64,000 nt of DNA, from the NCBI RefSeq assembly GCF_021168455.1, contig NZ_JAJOZR010000012.1, positions 117,350-181,349 on the forward strand, given 5' to 3'. The position numbers and the translations under genes are program-made. The notes under the pieces are model-generated. The model was not told where the DNA came from. It saw nothing but the letters and a program-made list of their open reading frames with translations, and did no database searches. The DNA is from Ferranicluibacter quercicola (lineage in GTDB: Bacteria; Pseudomonadota; Alphaproteobacteria; Rhizobiales; Rhizobiaceae). Position 1 is the stretch's first letter. Each line of letters opens with the position of its first letter. Positions 55,795-64,000 of this stretch are shown here, one piece after another.

Positions 55795-55972
55795 GGCGGG
55801 ACGGGCGGATCGTCTCTGTGAATTGCGCGCGGGGACGGCGCAACCTTCGATCGGACGGCGGATCAGGGCTTGATCCGGAGCGGAGAAAGTGGCGTAAGTC
55901 GCGCATTCATTCGCCATTCAGGCAGGGACCCCTAATACACACGCAACACCTCGGAAATGCGAAAGTGCGTTC

Positions 55973-56290
55973 ATGCCGTCACCGCTGATCATCGCGATGC
56001 TCGCCGGAAGCCTGGCCGGAAGCCTGATGGTGCTTCCGCTGCCGACGGCGGCGGCGCCTCTCGGGTCCTGGGCCGGGGGCGGGGCCGGTGCCGCCGTGGC
56101 GGAGGTGGACGCCCTGCAGGTCGCGCCGGTTTCCGGCGACTGCAGCTCGGCGGCCTCGCAGGTGGTCGAGCAGACCGGCGGCGACCTCCTGTCGGTGCAG
56201 ATGACCTCCGACGGGCAATGCGTGGTGACGGTGCTCATTCCCGGCAATGGCGGACGGCCGAAAAAGGTAACGATGCGGGTGCCGATGTAG
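55973..56290 (+). CDS. feuN: Small secreted protein, probable FeuN
   Basis: 105 residues. The signal peptide is about 1-28 (SPLIIAMLAGSLAGSLMVLP). The mature part carries two Cys (CSSAA and GQCVV), likely a disulfide, and a VSGDCSSAASQVVEQTGGDLL segment, ending RPKKVTMRVPM. It lies directly upstream of the feuP-like regulator. In Sinorhizobium meliloti the small periplasmic FeuN, encoded at this position, restrains the FeuQ kinase. The name rests on position, size and export signal, not on sequence alignment. Confidence 0.6.
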   Translation: MPSPLIIAMLAGSLAGSLMVLPLPTAAAPLGSWAGGGAGAAVAEVDALQVAPVSGDCSSAASQVVEQTGGDLLSVQMTSDGQCVVTVLIPGNGGRPKKVTMRVPM

Positions 56291-56418
56291 ATCGGCCCCG
56301 ATGCCCCTCATGCCGACCGTGGCTCTTGCATCGGATGGCGGGGCCGGGCACTGAACGCAATGCTGCCGGGCTTGCCCGGTAAGGTCCGTGACGACGGACA
56401 GACGGAGAGTGGGATCTG

Positions 56419-57111
56419 ATGCGCATTCTGGTGGTCGAAGACGACGTGAACCTCAACCGGCAGCTGACCGACACGCTGAAGGAGGCCGGCTATGTCGTCG
56501 ATCAGGCTTTCGACGGCGAGGAGGGGCACTATCTCGGTGAGGGCGAACCCTACGACGCCATCATTCTCGACATCGGCCTGCCCGAGATGGACGGCATCAC
56601 CGTGCTCGAAAAATGGCGTGGCGCCGGCCGGCGCATGCCGGTGCTGATCCTCACCGCCCGCGACCGCTGGAGCGACAAGGTCGCCGGCATCGACGCCGGC
56701 GCCGACGACTACGTGACGAAGCCGTTCCATGTCGAGGAAGTGCTCGCCCGTATCCGCGCACTCATCCGCCGCGCGGCGGGCCATGCGACGTCCGAGATCG
56801 TCTGCGGCCCGGTGCGGCTGGACACCAAGGGCTCCAAGGCGACGGTCAACGGCATCGCGCTCAAGCTGACCTCGCACGAATTCCGGCTGCTCTCCTACCT
56901 CATGCACCATATGGGACAGGTGGTGTCGCGCACCGAGCTGGTCGAACATATGTACGACCAGGATTTCGACCGGGACAGCAACACGATCGAGGTCTTCGTC
57001 GGCCGGCTGCGCAAGAAGATCGGCAACGACCTGATCGAGACCGTGCGCGGGCTCGGCTACCGCATGCAGGCGCCGGGTGTCGCGGAAAATGGCATGGCGG
57101 AAAAGTCTTGA
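56419..57111 (+). CDS. feuP: OmpR/PhoP-type response regulator, FeuP-like
   Basis: 230 residues. The receiver (about 1-120) has VVEDD, phospho-Asp in ILDIGLPEMDG, Thr in LTARDR and Lys in VTKPFH. The winged-helix output (about 128-222) includes LTSHEFRLLSYLMHH and RDSNTIEVFVGRLRKKIG. This matches FeuP of rhizobia, which with FeuQ controls cyclic-glucan export (ndvA) and adaptation to low osmolarity. The next gene starts inside it, so the pair is coupled. Confidence 0.85.
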   Translation: MRILVVEDDVNLNRQLTDTLKEAGYVVDQAFDGEEGHYLGEGEPYDAIILDIGLPEMDGITVLEKWRGAGRRMPVLILTARDRWSDKVAGIDAGADDYVTKPFHVEEVLARIRALIRRAAGHATSEIVCGPVRLDTKGSKATVNGIALKLTSHEFRLLSYLMHHMGQVVSRTELVEHMYDQDFDRDSNTIEVFVGRLRKKIGNDLIETVRGLGYRMQAPGVAENGMAEKS

Positions 57112-58531
57112 CGCGGCCCGTGAAAAGCCGGCGGGGCTGATGCTGCGGCTGCAATCCCTCACCGCCCGCGTTCTTCTCGTCTCCACCATCTGGGCGGCGG
57201 CGGCGCTCGTGGTGATCGGCGTCGTCATTTCGACGCTCTACCGGCAGGGGTCGGAGCGCGGCTTTCAGGACCTGCTGCGGGCGCAGCTCTACAATGTCAT
57301 CAACTCGATCGTCGTCAACGACAAGGGCGTGCTGGCCGGCAGCCCGCAGCTGGGCGACCTCAGGTTCTCGCAGCCGCAGACGGGCTGGTACTGGATTGTC
57401 GAGCCGATCGGCGAATTCAACACGCCGCCACTGGTCTCGACCTCGCTCGGCTCCGGCAAGCTGCCGATCGTCAGCGTCGACGACGTGCCGTTCGACATTC
57501 GCTACGAGCGTTTCTATACGACGCTCGACAGCTTCGGCAACGAGGTCGAGGTGGCCGAGACCGAAGTGGTGCTCGACATTCAGGGTCGAACCGCGCGGTT
57601 CCGCATCGCGGGCAACCGCGACGTGCTCGAGGCCGATATCAACGATTTCAACCGCAATCTCTATCTGGCGCTGGCGATCTTCGGCTTCGGCGGGCTGGGC
57701 ATGAACGCGCTCGCCATCCTCTTCGGCCTGCGCCCGCTGGACCAGGCGCGGCGGTCGCTCGAAAAGATCCGGGCGGGAGAGAGCGAGCGGCTGGACGGGG
57801 TGTTTCCGCGCGAGATCCAGCCCTTGGCGAGCGAGGTCAATGCGCTGATCGACAGCAACCGGCGCATCATCGAGCGGGCGCGCATGCAGGTGGGCAACCT
57901 CGCGCATTCGCTGAAGACGCCGCTCGCCGTGCTGATCAACGAGGCGCGCGTGCTGGAGGCGCCGCATGGCGAGCTCGTGCGCAGCCAGGCCGACGCCATG
58001 CAGGTGCAGGTTCAATCCTACCTCAACCGGGCGCGCATCGCCGCGCAGCGCGAATCCGTGCTGGCGCGCACCGAGGTGGAACAGGCACTGGAGCGGCTGG
58101 TGCGCGTGATGCGCCGCCTGCATTCGGAAAAGACGTTTCTTCTGACGATCTCGCCGCCCAACCTCGTGCTGGCGATGGAGCAGCAGGACGTGGAGGAGAC
58201 CGTCGGCAACCTGCTCGACAATGCCGCGCGCTACGCGCTCGGCGAAGTGCGGATCACCGCGCATCTCTCGGGCGAGGGCGTGCAGGGGCTCGATCCCGGA
58301 CGGCGGGCCTGGATTACGGTGGATGTGGAGGACGACGGGCCGGGCATCGCGCCCGCACAGATCGCCATGGCGATGAAGCGCGGCCGGCGGCTGGACGAAA
58401 GCAAGCCGGGCACGGGGCTCGGCCTGTCGATCGTGCGGGAAATCGCCGGCGAGTATCACGGCACGCTGGCCATGGACCGCGCCGACATCGGCGGCCTGAA
58501 GGCGACGCTGGTGCTGCCGGCGGCCTCGTGA
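57077..58531 (+). CDS. feuQ: Sensor histidine kinase, FeuQ-like
   Basis: 484 residues if GTG 57077 is the start (ATG 57089 and 57140 are alternatives). Two membrane helices (about 30-55 and 195-215) enclose a ~140-residue periplasmic sensor. Then follow a short linker, the H box VGNLAHSLKTPLAVLI (phospho-His), N box NLLDNAARYA, G1 VEDDGPGIA and G2 GTGLGLSIVREI. The periplasmic domain is where FeuN binds in the known system. The PhoQ-like HSLKTPL motif suits partnering with FeuP. Confidence 0.85.
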   Translation: MSRKMAWRKSLDAAREKPAGLMLRLQSLTARVLLVSTIWAAAALVVIGVVISTLYRQGSERGFQDLLRAQLYNVINSIVVNDKGVLAGSPQLGDLRFSQPQTGWYWIVEPIGEFNTPPLVSTSLGSGKLPIVSVDDVPFDIRYERFYTTLDSFGNEVEVAETEVVLDIQGRTARFRIAGNRDVLEADINDFNRNLYLALAIFGFGGLGMNALAILFGLRPLDQARRSLEKIRAGESERLDGVFPREIQPLASEVNALIDSNRRIIERARMQVGNLAHSLKTPLAVLINEARVLEAPHGELVRSQADAMQVQVQSYLNRARIAAQRESVLARTEVEQALERLVRVMRRLHSEKTFLLTISPPNLVLAMEQQDVEETVGNLLDNAARYALGEVRITAHLSGEGVQGLDPGRRAWITVDVEDDGPGIAPAQIAMAMKRGRRLDESKPGTGLGLSIVREIAGEYHGTLAMDRADIGGLKATLVLPAAS

Positions 58532-58687
58532 CGGGCCGCGCGAGGTGCGGCGTGCTTTTTCGACACGCATCGGCGGGAAACGACCGGAGGTGGTTGCTTA
58601 TTTCGCGATGAGCTGTTGCCCGCGTTTTGCGGCGATGCAAAATACACGCATCGACGCTTGCCCATGAAACCCGGATCCGCTTCGCGC

Positions 58688-59143
58688 ATGACAGACAGAC
58701 ACCGTTTCCCCCGCATGATCCCGCTGGCAACGACGGGGCTTCTCATCGCCCTGGGTGCGGCGAGCGGCTGCGCCTCCAAGTCCGCCGGGCCGACGACGGC
58801 CGCACTGGGCGGCGTGGCGACGCGGGGGAGCGCATCGTCCTCATTCATCGCGGCGCTGGGCAACGGCATCATCGGCCAGAACGCCAATGTGAAGCTGTCG
58901 GGTGCGGATCGCCAGCGGGCGCTGGAGGCCGAGTACCGGGCGCTGGAGGCCGCTCCGGGCGGCCAGCCCGTCGTCTGGCAGGGCAACGGCATGCGCGGCT
59001 CGGTCGTCGCGGCGGCGCCCTATCAGGTGGGCTCGCAGAACTGCCGGCAGTACAGCCACACGGTGACGGCGGGCACCGCCGACAACGTCGCGCGCGGCGT
59101 CGCCTGCCGCAACGCCGATGGCTCCTGGACGCCGCTGACCTGA
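58688..59143 (+). CDS. Surface-antigen-type lipoprotein (RT0821/17-kDa family)
   Basis: 151 residues. The lipoprotein signal ends at a lipobox-like LGAASGC, so the Cys at about residue 28 would be lipidated. A glycine-rich segment (FIAALGNGIIGQNAN) and a C-terminal domain with paired Cys (NCRQYSHTVTAG, GVACRNADGSW) are typical of the rickettsial 17-kDa antigen/RT0821 family in rhizobia. An earlier Met at 58664 is possible. Envelope role unknown. Confidence 0.82.
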   Translation: MTDRHRFPRMIPLATTGLLIALGAASGCASKSAGPTTAALGGVATRGSASSSFIAALGNGIIGQNANVKLSGADRQRALEAEYRALEAAPGGQPVVWQGNGMRGSVVAAAPYQVGSQNCRQYSHTVTAGTADNVARGVACRNADGSWTPLT

Positions 59144-59357
59144 CGCGGGCACGGACGGTCGGCGGGCGCCGGGCCGGGTGTCGCCGTGCCGGCAAGGACC
59201 TCAATTTTCCGTCATGCCCGCTTTGCCGATTGGAACCCGGCTGTGCCCATAGTATGGCTGCCATCGGAGCCTGATCCGTCTGCCGCGGCGACATCATGGA
59301 CGGGCCGGAGGACGGGGCGCCATGTCGGGCGTGCCGTGAGGGCTTGAAAGACTGGAC

Positions 59358-60512
59358 ATGCTGTTCTGGATCATCGTTGCCGTGATGACCGCCGCCGTCG
59401 CGGCGCTGCTTCTTCTGCCGCTTTTGCGCGCAGGCGCGCCCGGCATGGTCGCCGGCCAGCATGATGCCGAAGTCTACCGCGACCAGCTGGACGAGCTGAA
59501 ACGGGATGCGCGCAACGGGCTGATCCCGCCCGAGGAGGCGGAGCTCGCCCGCGCCGAGATCGCCCGGCGGCTGCTGGCCGCAAGCGCCAGGGCCGAACGG
59601 TCGGCGGGCCCGGAAGGGACGTCTTCGGCCTGCAGGGCCAACCGGCTGGCACAGGCCGCGGTCATCGTCGTTCTGCCCGTGGTCGGGCTTTGTCTGTACA
59701 TGACGACCGGCAGCCCGGAGCTGCCCGATGCGCCGCTGGTCGCGCGTCTCGCCGATCCCGGCGACGACATCGAACTCCTGATCGCGCAGGCCGAGAAGCA
59801 ACTGGCCGCCAACCCGGACGACGGCGCCGGATACGATGTGCTGGCGCCGATCTACTATCGCAGCGGCCGTTTCGACGACGCCATCTCCGCCTTTTCCAAC
59901 GCGATCCGCCTCAACGGCCCGTCGCCGCAGCGGCTCGGCGGCTATGCCGAAAGCCTGATCGCCCGCTCCGGCGGGCTGGTCGCGGCCGAGGCGCGCACGG
60001 CGCTGGAGCAATCGCTGGCTTTGCAGCCGAACGATCCGCGCGCCCGCTTCTACCTCGCGCTGGGGCTGGAGCAGGACGGCAAGGCGGCCGAGGCGCTGAC
60101 GGCGTTTCGCGAGATCGTGCAGACATCGCCGGCCGGCGCGCCCTGGCTGCCGCTCGTCAACGAGCACATCGCCGCGCTGGCGCCGGCGGGTGGCGCACCC
60201 CCCGCCGACGCGGCCAGGCTGGGCGGGCCGGATGCCGCGGCGATCGCCGATGCCGCGACGATGAGCACGGACGACCGGCGACAGATGATCGAGGGCATGG
60301 TGGCGAGCCTTGCCGCCAAGCTGAAGGACGATCCCGCCAACCTCGAGGGCTGGCAGCGGATCATCCGCTCCTATGCGGTGCTGGGCGAGACCGCCAAGGC
60401 GGAAGGCGCGCTGCGCGAAGGGCTCGCCGCTTTTCCGCGCGCGGGAGACGGCGGCCGGCAGCTGCTGGCGCTGGCGGCGGAACTCGGCATCGACACGGGG
60501 AGAGCACCATGA
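59358..60512 (+). CDS. ccmI: Cytochrome c maturation protein CcmI (CycH)
   Basis: 384 residues; holds apocytochrome c for haem ligation. Two membrane helices (about 2-22 and 94-112) flank the conserved YRDQLDELKRDARNGLIPPEEAELARAEI cytosolic loop, followed by periplasmic TPR-like repeats (about 145-290) that bind apocytochrome C-termini. First gene of a four-gene operon; its stop overlaps ccmE as ATGA. Confidence 0.93.
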   Translation: MLFWIIVAVMTAAVAALLLLPLLRAGAPGMVAGQHDAEVYRDQLDELKRDARNGLIPPEEAELARAEIARRLLAASARAERSAGPEGTSSACRANRLAQAAVIVVLPVVGLCLYMTTGSPELPDAPLVARLADPGDDIELLIAQAEKQLAANPDDGAGYDVLAPIYYRSGRFDDAISAFSNAIRLNGPSPQRLGGYAESLIARSGGLVAAEARTALEQSLALQPNDPRARFYLALGLEQDGKAAEALTAFREIVQTSPAGAPWLPLVNEHIAALAPAGGAPPADAARLGGPDAAAIADAATMSTDDRRQMIEGMVASLAAKLKDDPANLEGWQRIIRSYAVLGETAKAEGALREGLAAFPRAGDGGRQLLALAAELGIDTGRAP

Positions 60513-60970
60513 CGCTGAAGATGACGCGCAAGCAGAAGCGTCTGACGCTGATCGCCGGCGGCGTCGGCTTTCTCTCTCTGGCCGTGCTGCTCGTACTCTT
60601 CGCCTTCAGCCAGGCGGTGGCCTATTTCTATGTTCCCGGCGATCTCGAAAAGGCGCATGTTGCGCCGGGCACGCGCATCCGGCTGGGCGGGCTGGTGGCG
60701 ACCGGCTCCGTGGAGCGCAGTGCGGGCACGACGGTGACGTTTACCGTGACGGATACGCTGGCCAAGGTGCCGGTGACCTATACCGGTATGCTGCCCGACC
60801 TGTTTCGCGAGGGGCAGGGCGTGGTGGCGGAAGGCGCGATGAACGAGGCCGGCGTGTTCGTGGCCGACACGGTGCTGGCCAAGCACGACGAGACTTATAT
60901 GCCGAAGGATGTGGCCGACCGGCTGAAGGCGCAGGGCGTCTCGCTCGGCGGGCAGGAGACGATCCGATGA
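60509..60970 (+). CDS. ccmE: Haem chaperone CcmE (CycJ)
   Basis: 153 residues; carries haem through the periplasm. The N-terminal anchor is about 14-40, and a beta-barrel OB-fold domain follows. The covalent haem-binding His is in VLAKHDETYMP (about residue 126), with the flanking Tyr also conserved. It overlaps both neighbours by four bases (ATGA). Confidence 0.96.
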   Translation: MTLKMTRKQKRLTLIAGGVGFLSLAVLLVLFAFSQAVAYFYVPGDLEKAHVAPGTRIRLGGLVATGSVERSAGTTVTFTVTDTLAKVPVTYTGMLPDLFREGQGVVAEGAMNEAGVFVADTVLAKHDETYMPKDVADRLKAQGVSLGGQETIR

Positions 60971-62955
60971 TCGCCGAACTCGGGCATTACGCGCTGGTGC
61001 TGGCGCTGGCGACCAGCCTGCTGCAGGCCGCGCTGCCATCCATCGGCGCCGTCCGGCGCGACGCGGGCCTGATGGCGAGCGGCACTTCGGCGGCTTACGC
61101 CACCTTCATCCTCGTGGCGCTCTCCTTCGCGGCGCTGACGCATGCGCATGTGACCTCCGACTTCTCCGTCGAGAACGTCTGGGCCAATTCGCATTCGGCG
61201 ATCCCGCTCCTCTACAAATTCTCCGGCGTCTGGGGCAATCACGAGGGCTCGATGCTCCTGTGGATGCTGATCCTGACTTTTTTCTCGGCGCTGGTCGCGT
61301 TCTTCGGCGGCAATCTTCCCGCGACCCTGAAAGCCCATGTCCTGTCGATCCAGGCGCTGATCGCGACCGCCTTCGCGCTTTTCGTGCTCCTGACCTCCAA
61401 CCCTTTCGCGCGGCTGGTGCCGGCGCCGGGCGAGGGGCAGGATCTCAACCCCGTGCTGCAGGATGTCGGGCTCGCGATCCATCCGCCGCTGCTCTATCTC
61501 GGCTATGTCGGCTTCTCCGTCTGCTTCTCCTTCGCCGTGGCGGCGCTGATCGAGGGCCGGCTGGACGCGGCCTGGGCGCGATGGGTGCGGCCCTGGACGC
61601 TGGCCGCCTGGAGCTTTCTGACGGCGGGCATCGCCATGGGCTCCTACTGGGCCTATTACGAACTCGGCTGGGGCGGCTGGTGGTTCTGGGATCCGGTCGA
61701 GAACGCCTCCTTCATGCCCTGGCTGGCCGGCACCGCGCTGCTGCATTCCGCCCTGGTGATGGAAAAGCGCGAGGCGCTGAAGATCTGGACGGTGTTGCTG
61801 GCGCTGATGACCTTCTCGCTGTCGCTGCTCGGCACCTTTCTCGTGCGCTCCGGCGTGCTGACCTCGGTGCACGCCTTTGCGACCGACCCGCGCCGCGGCA
61901 TCTTCATCCTCGTCATCCTCATTCTCTTCATCGGTGGCGCGCTGACGCTGTTTGCGATCCGTGCCGCGCGGCTGAAGGCGGGCGGGCTGTTCGCGCCGAT
62001 CTCGCGCGAGGGCGCGCTGGTCTTCAACAATCTCATCCTGACGACCGCTGCCGCGACCGTGCTGACCGGCACGCTCTATCCGCTGGCGCTGGAGGCGCTG
62101 ACGGGCGACAAGATTTCCGTCGGGCCGCCCTTCTTCAACATGACCTTCGGCCTTCTGATGCTGCCGCTGCTCTTTGCCGTGCCCTTCGGCCCGCTGCTCG
62201 CCTGGAAGCGGGGCGACGTGCTGGCGGCCGGCCAGCGGCTGTTTGCGGCCGTCGCCTTCGGGCTGCTGGTCGGCGCGGGCATCGCCTATGCGCAGGGCGG
62301 CGGGCCGGTTCTGGCGCTGCTCGGGATCGCGCTCGGCGCCTATATGATCGGCGGCGCGGTGACGGATCTCGTGCTCCGCTCCGGCCTCGGCAAGGTTTCG
62401 CCCGGCACCGCCTGGCGGCGGCTGTCCGGCCTTCCGCGCTCGAGCTTCGGCATGGCGCTCGCCCATGCCGGCGTCGGCGTGACGGTCATCGGCATCGTCG
62501 CCGTGACGGCGTTCCAGAGCGAGCACATCCTGGCGATGACGCCGGGGCAATCGACGGAGGCCGGCGGATACGCGCTGCGCTTCGATGGCGTGAAGGCGGC
62601 GCAAGGACCGAACTACACCGAAGAACGCGGTCATTTCACCATCAGCCGCGCCGGCATCGTCGTCGCCGACGTCTGGTCGTCGCGCCGCCTCTACACCGCG
62701 CGGCGCATGCCGACGACGGAAGCGGGCATCCTGAGCTTCGGGGCGAGCCAGCTCTACGTTTCGCTGGGCGACGACCAGCCGGATGGCGGCGTCGTCGTGC
62801 GCATCTGGTGGAAGCCGCTGATTCTCTGCATCTGGGGCGGCGCTGTGCTGATGATGCTCGGCGGCGCGGTCTCCCTCAGCGACCGACGCCTGCGCATCGG
62901 CGCGCCCGCGCGGGCGCGAAAGCCGGTCCGTAGCCTGCCCGAGGCCGCGGAATGA
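60967..62955 (+). CDS. ccmF: Haem lyase subunit CcmF (CycK)
   Basis: 662-residue inner-membrane protein with about 14 helices; ligates haem to apocytochrome c. The haem-handling WWD motif is intact (GWGGWWFWDPVENASFMPWL, about 230-250), as are His-containing loops such as WGNHEGSMLLW and LAIHPPLLYLGYVGF. A large periplasmic loop precedes the last helix near the C-terminus. It starts by ATGA overlap with ccmE. Confidence 0.96.
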   Translation: MIAELGHYALVLALATSLLQAALPSIGAVRRDAGLMASGTSAAYATFILVALSFAALTHAHVTSDFSVENVWANSHSAIPLLYKFSGVWGNHEGSMLLWMLILTFFSALVAFFGGNLPATLKAHVLSIQALIATAFALFVLLTSNPFARLVPAPGEGQDLNPVLQDVGLAIHPPLLYLGYVGFSVCFSFAVAALIEGRLDAAWARWVRPWTLAAWSFLTAGIAMGSYWAYYELGWGGWWFWDPVENASFMPWLAGTALLHSALVMEKREALKIWTVLLALMTFSLSLLGTFLVRSGVLTSVHAFATDPRRGIFILVILILFIGGALTLFAIRAARLKAGGLFAPISREGALVFNNLILTTAAATVLTGTLYPLALEALTGDKISVGPPFFNMTFGLLMLPLLFAVPFGPLLAWKRGDVLAAGQRLFAAVAFGLLVGAGIAYAQGGGPVLALLGIALGAYMIGGAVTDLVLRSGLGKVSPGTAWRRLSGLPRSSFGMALAHAGVGVTVIGIVAVTAFQSEHILAMTPGQSTEAGGYALRFDGVKAAQGPNYTEERGHFTISRAGIVVADVWSSRRLYTARRMPTTEAGILSFGASQLYVSLGDDQPDGGVVVRIWWKPLILCIWGGAVLMMLGGAVSLSDRRLRIGAPARARKPVRSLPEAAE

Positions 62956-63446
62956 CGATGGCCCGACTGGCGCGCACGGGCATGCGGATGGCGGGGACGA
63001 TGCTCGTCGCCCTGATGCTCGCGCTCCCGACGCTCGGGCCGGCATGGGCGGTGAACCCGGACGAGGTGCTGGCCGATCCGGCGCTGGAGGCGCGGGCGCG
63101 CGCGCTGTCGGCGCAGCTGCGCTGCATGGTCTGCCAGAACCAGTCGATCGACGACAGCAATGCGGAGCTCGCCAAGGACCTGCGGCTGATCGTGCGCGAA
63201 CGGCTCGCCCGCGGCGACGCCGACACCGCCGTGATCGACTATGTCGTCTCGCGCTATGGCGAATTCGTGCTGCTGAAACCGCGCTTCGAGGCCAAGACCC
63301 TGATCCTCTGGGGCACGCCGGTCCTGCTGCTGGTCGCCGGCGCCGCCGCCATGCTGCTTGCCGCCCGTGGCCGTCGGCAGTCGCGGGTGGCGGGGGTGCC
63401 GCTGTCTGCGGAGGAAGAGGCGCGGCTGGATCAGCTCCTGAAGTAA
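62952..63446 (+). CDS. ccmH: Cytochrome c maturation protein CcmH (CycL)
   Basis: 164 residues; thiol reductant that keeps the CXXCH motif of apocytochrome c reduced. The redox motif LRCMVCQNQSIDDSNAELA is intact (about 57-75). A signal peptide (about 1-33) and one later helix (about 120-137) anchor it. It overlaps ccmF as ATGA. The degP gene that often follows in relatives is not here; IS material follows instead. Confidence 0.95.
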   Translation: MTMARLARTGMRMAGTMLVALMLALPTLGPAWAVNPDEVLADPALEARARALSAQLRCMVCQNQSIDDSNAELAKDLRLIVRERLARGDADTAVIDYVVSRYGEFVLLKPRFEAKTLILWGTPVLLLVAGAAAMLLAARGRRQSRVAGVPLSAEEEARLDQLLK

Positions 63447-63519
63447 GCCGAATACTTTATGGAGTTTATCCAATTATATGGATGTGTTTAGGTTTATAGC
63501 GCCATATTTGACGGCGAGG

Positions 63520-63768
63520 TGAACGGCGGTAAACTCTGTGCAATCGGTAGATCTTTACATCTGCATGGCGGAGCTGGGGAGCGGCCCTTACCGATCGGGC
63601 GACGTCGCCGAGCGTATGGGCGAGACGGTTACGAGCCTCGGGCCGACGCGGTCCAGCATCATACGCAAGGGCATGATCTACAGCCCGTCCCATGGGGATA
63701 TCGATTTCACGGTTCCTCTCTTTGCAGACTATCTGCATCGGACCCGGGAGATCGGTCGCGGCGCCTGA
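63520..63768 (+). pseudogene. C-terminal fragment of a P-loop/AAA ATPase
   Basis: Reads DLYICMAELGSGPYRSGDVA, ERMGETVTSLGPTRSSIIRK and GMIYSPSHGDIDFTVPLFADY, the usual C-terminal winged-helix end of a rhizobial ATP-binding protein family. The N-terminal ATPase domain is absent; the frame opens only ~80 bases after the ccmH stop. An internal GTG at 63538 could give 76 residues. A neighbour of the IS630-type element, which may have caused the truncation. Confidence 0.65.
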
Positions 63769-63861
63769 TGGCTAGAGTCTGTCTGCGGGTAACGGAATCG
63801 GGGGCTGGCATTTTGTGTTGTTTTCTGATTCCGTATGGATTTTAGCGGGAGGCTTTCAGCA

Positions 63862-64000
63862 ATGCCGAAGTCACTTTCGTTGGATTTGCGCAGCCGGATT
63901 GCGGCGGCTGTCGTGCAGGGTGAATCGGTTCGATCTGTTGCGCGACGGTTCGATGTGTCGGCTGCGAGTGCGGTGCGGCTTGGGCAGAAGTTGCGGGCGG
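63862..64000 (+). CDS. IS630-family transposase, N-terminus (cut by window edge)
   Basis: About 46 residues visible: MPKSLSLDLRSRIAAAVVQG, then the helix-turn-helix SVRSVARRFDVSAASAVRLGQ, as at the start of IS630-type DDE transposases. A GGGAGG ribosome site precedes the ATG. The catalytic region lies beyond the window. The left inverted repeat should lie in 63769-63861 but cannot be fixed without the other end. Confidence 0.85.
   Translation, partial: MPKSLSLDLRSRIAAAVVQGESVRSVARRFDVSAASAVRLGQKLRA

Overview
The window is high-GC DNA from a chromosome of the family Rhizobiaceae (Rhizobium/Agrobacterium/Ensifer/Shinella type; genus not resolvable by eye). The pointers are a Ros/MucR zinc-finger regulator, a feuN-feuP-feuQ-like operon followed by the cytochrome c maturation operon ccmI-ccmE-ccmF-ccmH (cycHJKL), DUF6456, DUF5330, DUF2336 and DUF1491 genes typical of alphaproteobacteria, remnants of an alphaproteobacterial gene-transfer-agent (GTA) cluster, and many RIME-like palindromic intergenic repeats. 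No rRNA or tRNA gene and no CRISPR array was seen.

Layout. 1-3.7 kb: an aldo/keto reductase (cut by the edge) and an MFS exporter, divergent from a LysR regulator, then a ChaC-type gamma-glutamylcyclotransferase. 3.9-5.2 kb: a frameshifted IS110-type transposase beside a hicAB toxin-antitoxin pair. 5.2-10 kb: two secreted cytochromes c, a class D beta-lactamase, an ADP-ribose/CDP-alcohol-type phosphoesterase and Fe superoxide dismutase. 10-17 kb: a membrane protein coupled to a ClpP-fold protein, a class IV aminotransferase, a zinc alcohol dehydrogenase, a CX5R phosphatase with trans-aconitate methyltransferase, and a single-domain response regulator with a decayed partial duplicate. 17.7-24.5 kb: GNAT, MerR, an MHS-family transporter, membrane PQQ glucose dehydrogenase and a PIN/Phd-like toxin-antitoxin pair. 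24.7-34.6 kb: SelO, DUF2254, oligopeptidase B, LysR, glyoxalase, hemolysin III and MsrB. 35-46.7 kb: MucR, a DnaA-domain-IV-like protein with DUF6456, SufE, a histidine kinase overlapping a peptidoglycan-binding protein, DUF1491/DUF2336, and an SH3 protein with a long Arg/Asp repeat tail.

46.8-55.8 kb: split DUF1254/DUF1214 genes, a class A penicillin-binding protein, YcgN, and then a gutted GTA locus. Only a terminase-small-like gene, the large terminase and a scrambled lysin/gp15 fragment survive. The gap between them holds, on the opposite strand, a ~470-bp tandem repeat and two tiny genes whose products share an E-N-E-W-x-Q-(I/M)-R-T core. 55.9-63.5 kb: feuNPQ, a lipoprotein and the ccm operon, whose four genes are joined by ATGA overlaps. 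The window ends in an ATPase fragment and the start of an IS630-type transposase.

The clearest functional unit is the ccm operon, which attaches haem to the secreted cytochromes c such as the two encoded here. The most unusual region is 51.3-55.8 kb, the collapsed GTA locus with its duplicated microprotein genes.
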